A stretch of 64,000 bases of DNA from Bacteroidaceae bacterium (GTDB lineage: Bacteria > Bacteroidota > Bacteroidia > Bacteroidales > Bacteroidaceae), in NCBI GenBank assembly GCA_024398785.1, contig JAKSIO010000001.1:248001-312000 (forward strand), given 5' to 3'. The notes beneath the pieces were generated by a model, which was not told the DNA's origin, ran no database searches, and worked only from the letters and a program-made list of their open reading frames with translations. Both the position numbers and the translations under genes were made by a program. Shown here one piece after another: positions 61,714 to 64,000 of the stretch. Numbering within the stretch: the stretch's first letter is position 1; every line of letters begins with the position of its first letter.

Positions 61714-63132
61714 ATGAAACAGAATCTGGTTAGTAAGATTGGTCTGGTATCGGGTTTGGTGCTATTGCTCCTTTTTACATTTGTTCCGGTGCCAAAAAGT
61801 ATGACTCCGTTGGCGTTCCGTATGATTGGAATTGTGTTGCTGATGGCTGTATGGTGGCTGACAGAAGCATTGGAAATGGGTGTTACGGCATTGATTCCGT
61901 TGATTCTATTGCCTGTTTACGGAGTCTGCACCCCGTCAAAGGCGGCTGGTGCTTATGTAAACTCGTCAGTGTTCCTGTATATGGGCGGTTTTATGATTGC
62001 GCTGGCAATGGAATATTCAGGGTTGCACATCAGAATAGCCATGACCGCATTGAAGAAGTTTGGAACCCGTCCGCGAAATGTTATTCTGGCAATTATGATT
62101 GTAACATGGTTCCTGTCTATGTGGATGAGTAACACCGCTACAGTCCTGATGCTGGTCCCTACATGCATGGCCGTTGCCAGCGGTTTTACGGAAAATGCAA
62201 CAAAACGTTTCCTTAATCCGCTTCTTCTTGGAACTGCATACGCGGCATCGCTTGGAGGTATGGCTACCTTCGTGGGTTCGGCGCCATGCGGAATGTATGC
62301 GGCTATGGCAGAGCAGAATCCTGATATGAATACCAGTTTTGTGCAATGGATGATGTTCTGTCTGCCGCTGACCTTTGCAATGCTTCTGATATGCTGGTTT
62401 ATGCTGGTCCGCCTGCTGTATCCTGTGTGGAACGACAATGAATCCCTTTCACCTGAATATGTTGACCAGCAATTGGCCAAGATAGGCAATATGAAAAAAC
62501 ATGAGGCAAGAGTTCTTATGATCTTTATTTTTGTGGCAATACTTTGGATTGTGCGTGGTCTTGTCAAAGCGCCATGGACCGATAAGGTTTCCGATGCCTC
62601 CATAGCCATTGCCGGCGCAATAGGAATGTTTATGGCTTCTGACGGTAAGGGAGGTAAAGTGTTGAACTGGGAAATTGCAAAAAAAATGCCGTGGGATATT
62701 CTTATTCTCTTCGGTGGAGGACTTTGCCTTTCCATGGGTGTTGTAGAGTCCGGTCTAGGCCGCGAAATTTCAATGGCGTTTGCGTCTATGAGCAATTTCA
62801 ATCCGTTTGTCTTCTTGCTTATTGTTGTCACTTCTGTTGTGTTTATTACTGAGATAATGTCTAACACAGCTACTGCAACTCTGCTGATTCCTATTATGTA
62901 TGCGGTTGCTACGGGTATGGGAGTCAATGCCAGAGTTCTGGTACTTCCGGTGACGCTTGCTACAGGTATGGCCTTTATGCTTCCAGTTGCCACTCCGCCG
63001 AATGCAATTGTCTTCGGAATCAGGACCTTGTCTGTCAAAGAGATGGGAAAGGCTGGATTTTATATGAATGTCATTTCAATAATCGCTATTACTTTGGCAT
63101 CGTATTTTATACTGCCTGAAGTTAACTGGTAA
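61714..63132 (+). CDS. SLC13/DASS family anion transporter
   Basis: Membrane transporter of 472 residues with about eleven to twelve hydrophobic segments, importing di- or tricarboxylates, sulfate or phosphate with sodium. The two SNT substrate/sodium motifs are MWMSNTATVLM near residue 140 and EIMSNTATATLLIPIM near 390, with the proline-rich ATPPNAIVFG loop following. The anion cannot be predicted; C4-dicarboxylates would fit the fermentative metabolism. The ATG comes directly after the sppA TGA. Confidence 0.9.
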   Translation: MKQNLVSKIGLVSGLVLLLLFTFVPVPKSMTPLAFRMIGIVLLMAVWWLTEALEMGVTALIPLILLPVYGVCTPSKAAGAYVNSSVFLYMGGFMIALAMEYSGLHIRIAMTALKKFGTRPRNVILAIMIVTWFLSMWMSNTATVLMLVPTCMAVASGFTENATKRFLNPLLLGTAYAASLGGMATFVGSAPCGMYAAMAEQNPDMNTSFVQWMMFCLPLTFAMLLICWFMLVRLLYPVWNDNESLSPEYVDQQLAKIGNMKKHEARVLMIFIFVAILWIVRGLVKAPWTDKVSDASIAIAGAIGMFMASDGKGGKVLNWEIAKKMPWDILILFGGGLCLSMGVVESGLGREISMAFASMSNFNPFVFLLIVVTSVVFITEIMSNTATATLLIPIMYAVATGMGVNARVLVLPVTLATGMAFMLPVATPPNAIVFGIRTLSVKEMGKAGFYMNVISIIAITLASYFILPEVNW

Positions 63133-63149
63133 AGAATTTTCACAAAAAA

Positions 63150-63181
63150 TTTGGTTATTCGAACAATGTGAAGTAACTTTG
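63150..63181 (+). promoter_or_regulatory. Promoter of the rimP-nusA operon
   Basis: TTTG (63150-63153) and TAACTTTG (63174-63181) are separated by 20 bases, a consensus pair. It produces a leader of about 85 bases with the hairpin at 63204-63235. Confidence 0.7.
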
Positions 63182-63203
63182 CATTGCTTTAGGGTTGATT
63201 GAT

Positions 63204-63235
63204 AATGAGAGGCTGTAAGGTCTCTCATTTTTGTT
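63204..63235 (+). promoter_or_regulatory. Terminator-like hairpin in the rimP-nusA leader
   Basis: AATGAGAG (63204-63211) pairs with CTCTCATT (63222-63229), loop of ten bases, followed by TTTGTTT. It lies between the promoter and the rimP ATG, so it is either an attenuator of this operon or a stable leader structure. Confidence 0.55.
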
Positions 63236-63273
63236 TATATCATCCTTATGTTACAAACATTTTCTGAACTGTA

Positions 63274-63741
63274 ATGATTGATAAAAAAATTGTAGCGCAA
63301 TTCGCGCAGGAATGGCTTGAAAAGAGCGATGGCTATTTTCTGGTAGACGTTAACGTTAGCAAGGAAAACCTTATCGTAGTGGAGATTGATCATGCTGACG
63401 GTGTCTGGGTTGAAGATTGTGCCGAATTGAGCCGTTACATTGAGTCAAAACTGGATCGTGAACAAGAGGATTTTGAACTTGAGGTGGGTAGCGCTGGCCT
63501 GGGTCAGCCTTTCAAGGTTCTGCAGCAGTATCTTATCCATATAGGACACGATGTGGAGGTTATGGCAAACCCGATTCAGGAAAATGGCAAGGACAAACAG
63601 TCAAAGATTTATCGCGGTGTGCTTACACATGCTGACAATGATGGTTTTGATGTTATGGTTTCCACCAAAAAAGAACAGACTTCTGTTCACTTTACTTATT
63701 CTGAAATAAAATATACAAAATATCTAATAAGCTTCAAGTAA
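63274..63741 (+). CDS. rimP: Ribosome maturation factor RimP
   Basis: A 155-residue cytoplasmic protein needed for 30S subunit maturation. The N-terminal domain carries VVEIDHADGVWVEDCAELSR and the YFLVDVNVS strand; LEVGSAGLGQPFKVLQQY matches the conserved EVSSPGLDRPL region of RimP. A C-terminal SH3-like domain (YRGVLTHADNDGFDV) follows. It stands one base upstream of nusA, the usual rimP-nusA-infB order. Start is the ATG at 63274. Confidence 0.93.
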   Translation: MIDKKIVAQFAQEWLEKSDGYFLVDVNVSKENLIVVEIDHADGVWVEDCAELSRYIESKLDREQEDFELEVGSAGLGQPFKVLQQYLIHIGHDVEVMANPIQENGKDKQSKIYRGVLTHADNDGFDVMVSTKKEQTSVHFTYSEIKYTKYLISFK

Positions 63742-63742
63742 A

Positions 63743-64000
63743 ATGGCTAAAAAGGAAGAGACTATCAGATTAGTCGACACATTTCAAGAGTTTAAAGAAC
63801 TCAAGAATATTGACCGTATGACTTTGGTTAGTGTTCTTGAAGAGAGTTTCCGTAACGTTATTTCCAAAATGTTCGGTACAGATGAGAACTATTCTGTAAT
63901 TGTGAATCCGGATAAGGGAACATGTTCAATTCAGCGTACACGTGTTGTAGTTGAAGACGGTAATGTTGAAGATTCGAATACTCAGATTTCATTCAGTGAG
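63743..64000 (+). CDS. nusA: Transcription termination/antitermination factor NusA, cut by window edge
   Basis: The first 86 codons of a gene starting at the ATG at 63743 (MAKKEETIRLVDTFQEFKEL). RNA polymerase-binding N-terminal domain features are visible: NIDRMTLVSVLEESFRNVIS and later INPDKG-like NPDKGTCSIQRTRVVVE. The S1 and KH domains lie beyond the right edge. It follows rimP after one base and is controlled by the shared promoter and leader hairpin. Confidence 0.92.
   Translation, partial: MAKKEETIRLVDTFQEFKELKNIDRMTLVSVLEESFRNVISKMFGTDENYSVIVNPDKGTCSIQRTRVVVEDGNVEDSNTQISFSE

Noticed and set aside
61953..63038. Long open frame (361 codons) opposite the SLC13 transporter gene
   Set aside because: It lies fully antisense to a gene with clear family motifs and its translation shows no recognisable domain; such shadows are common opposite membrane-protein genes.
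1..64000. CRISPR array, prophage or conjugative-element genes
   Set aside because: No regularly spaced repeats, Cas, integrase, portal, relaxase or Tra-type proteins were found among the frames read.

Overview
The window looks like a chromosomal segment of an anaerobic Bacteroidales (Bacteroides/Prevotella-like) bacterium. Supporting signs are recurrent promoter elements of the Bacteroidetes type (TAnnTTTG with TTTG about 19-20 bases upstream), a fused SecDF, two 2-oxoacid:ferredoxin oxidoreductases, ATP-type PEP carboxykinase, DUF4254/WbqC/DUF3316 families, NVEALA and 6-bladed beta-propeller lipoprotein families, and many lipoproteins. No rRNA, CRISPR array or intact insertion sequence was seen. 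Genus and species cannot be fixed from the sequence alone. Layout, 1-29 kb: a minus-strand envelope/biosynthesis operon (dapB, lepB, wbqC-like, DUF4254, glycosyltransferase 9), then pckA, korAB, tRNA-Arg(CCT), secDF and a rhomboid protease. The plus strand carries argS and an RNase HI. A minus pair encodes a lipid A-type acyltransferase and a PAP2 phosphatase; divergent from it is msbA-like ABC exporter - GH3 xylosidase/glucosidase - NagZ. A minus operon parC - DUF3316 - S41 peptidase faces plus-strand glyS and an FKBP lipoprotein. Layout, 30-33 kb: a four-subunit 2-oxoacid (probably branched-chain) ferredoxin oxidoreductase operon and a DUF1573 lipoprotein. Layout, 33-46.6 kb, the accessory region: a tandem pair of permuted-papain-fold lipoproteins (one frameshifted), then a gene island built from two related cassettes. 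Each cassette begins with a nearly identical 225-bp promoter/leader repeat that contains a small ORF and a poly-G tract. The second, fuller cassette encodes a Cys-rich NVEALA-type secreted peptide, a 6-bladed beta-propeller lipoprotein, a CxxC thioredoxin-like lipoprotein, a transglutaminase-like lipoprotein without catalytic Cys/His, an intact transglutaminase lipoprotein with a discoidin-like tail, an O-antigen-ligase-like/TPR membrane protein and its own type I signal peptidase, mostly with 1-20 base overlaps or gaps. The first cassette is degraded: a truncated thioredoxin-like piece, another propeller, and only the first ~74 codons of the transglutaminase gene fused to the second repeat. 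I read this as an uncharacterised secreted-peptide maturation/surface system and as the most interesting part of the window. Layout, 46.6-64 kb: a TolC - membrane fusion lipoprotein - two RND permeases efflux operon, mannose-1-phosphate guanylyltransferase, tRNA-Leu(CAA), a minus PfkB sugar kinase with a KdsD-like isomerase, and plus-strand M16 peptidase - SppA - SLC13 transporter. The window ends with the rimP-nusA operon, whose leader carries a terminator-like hairpin. nusA is cut by the right edge and the glycosyltransferase 9 gene by the left edge.
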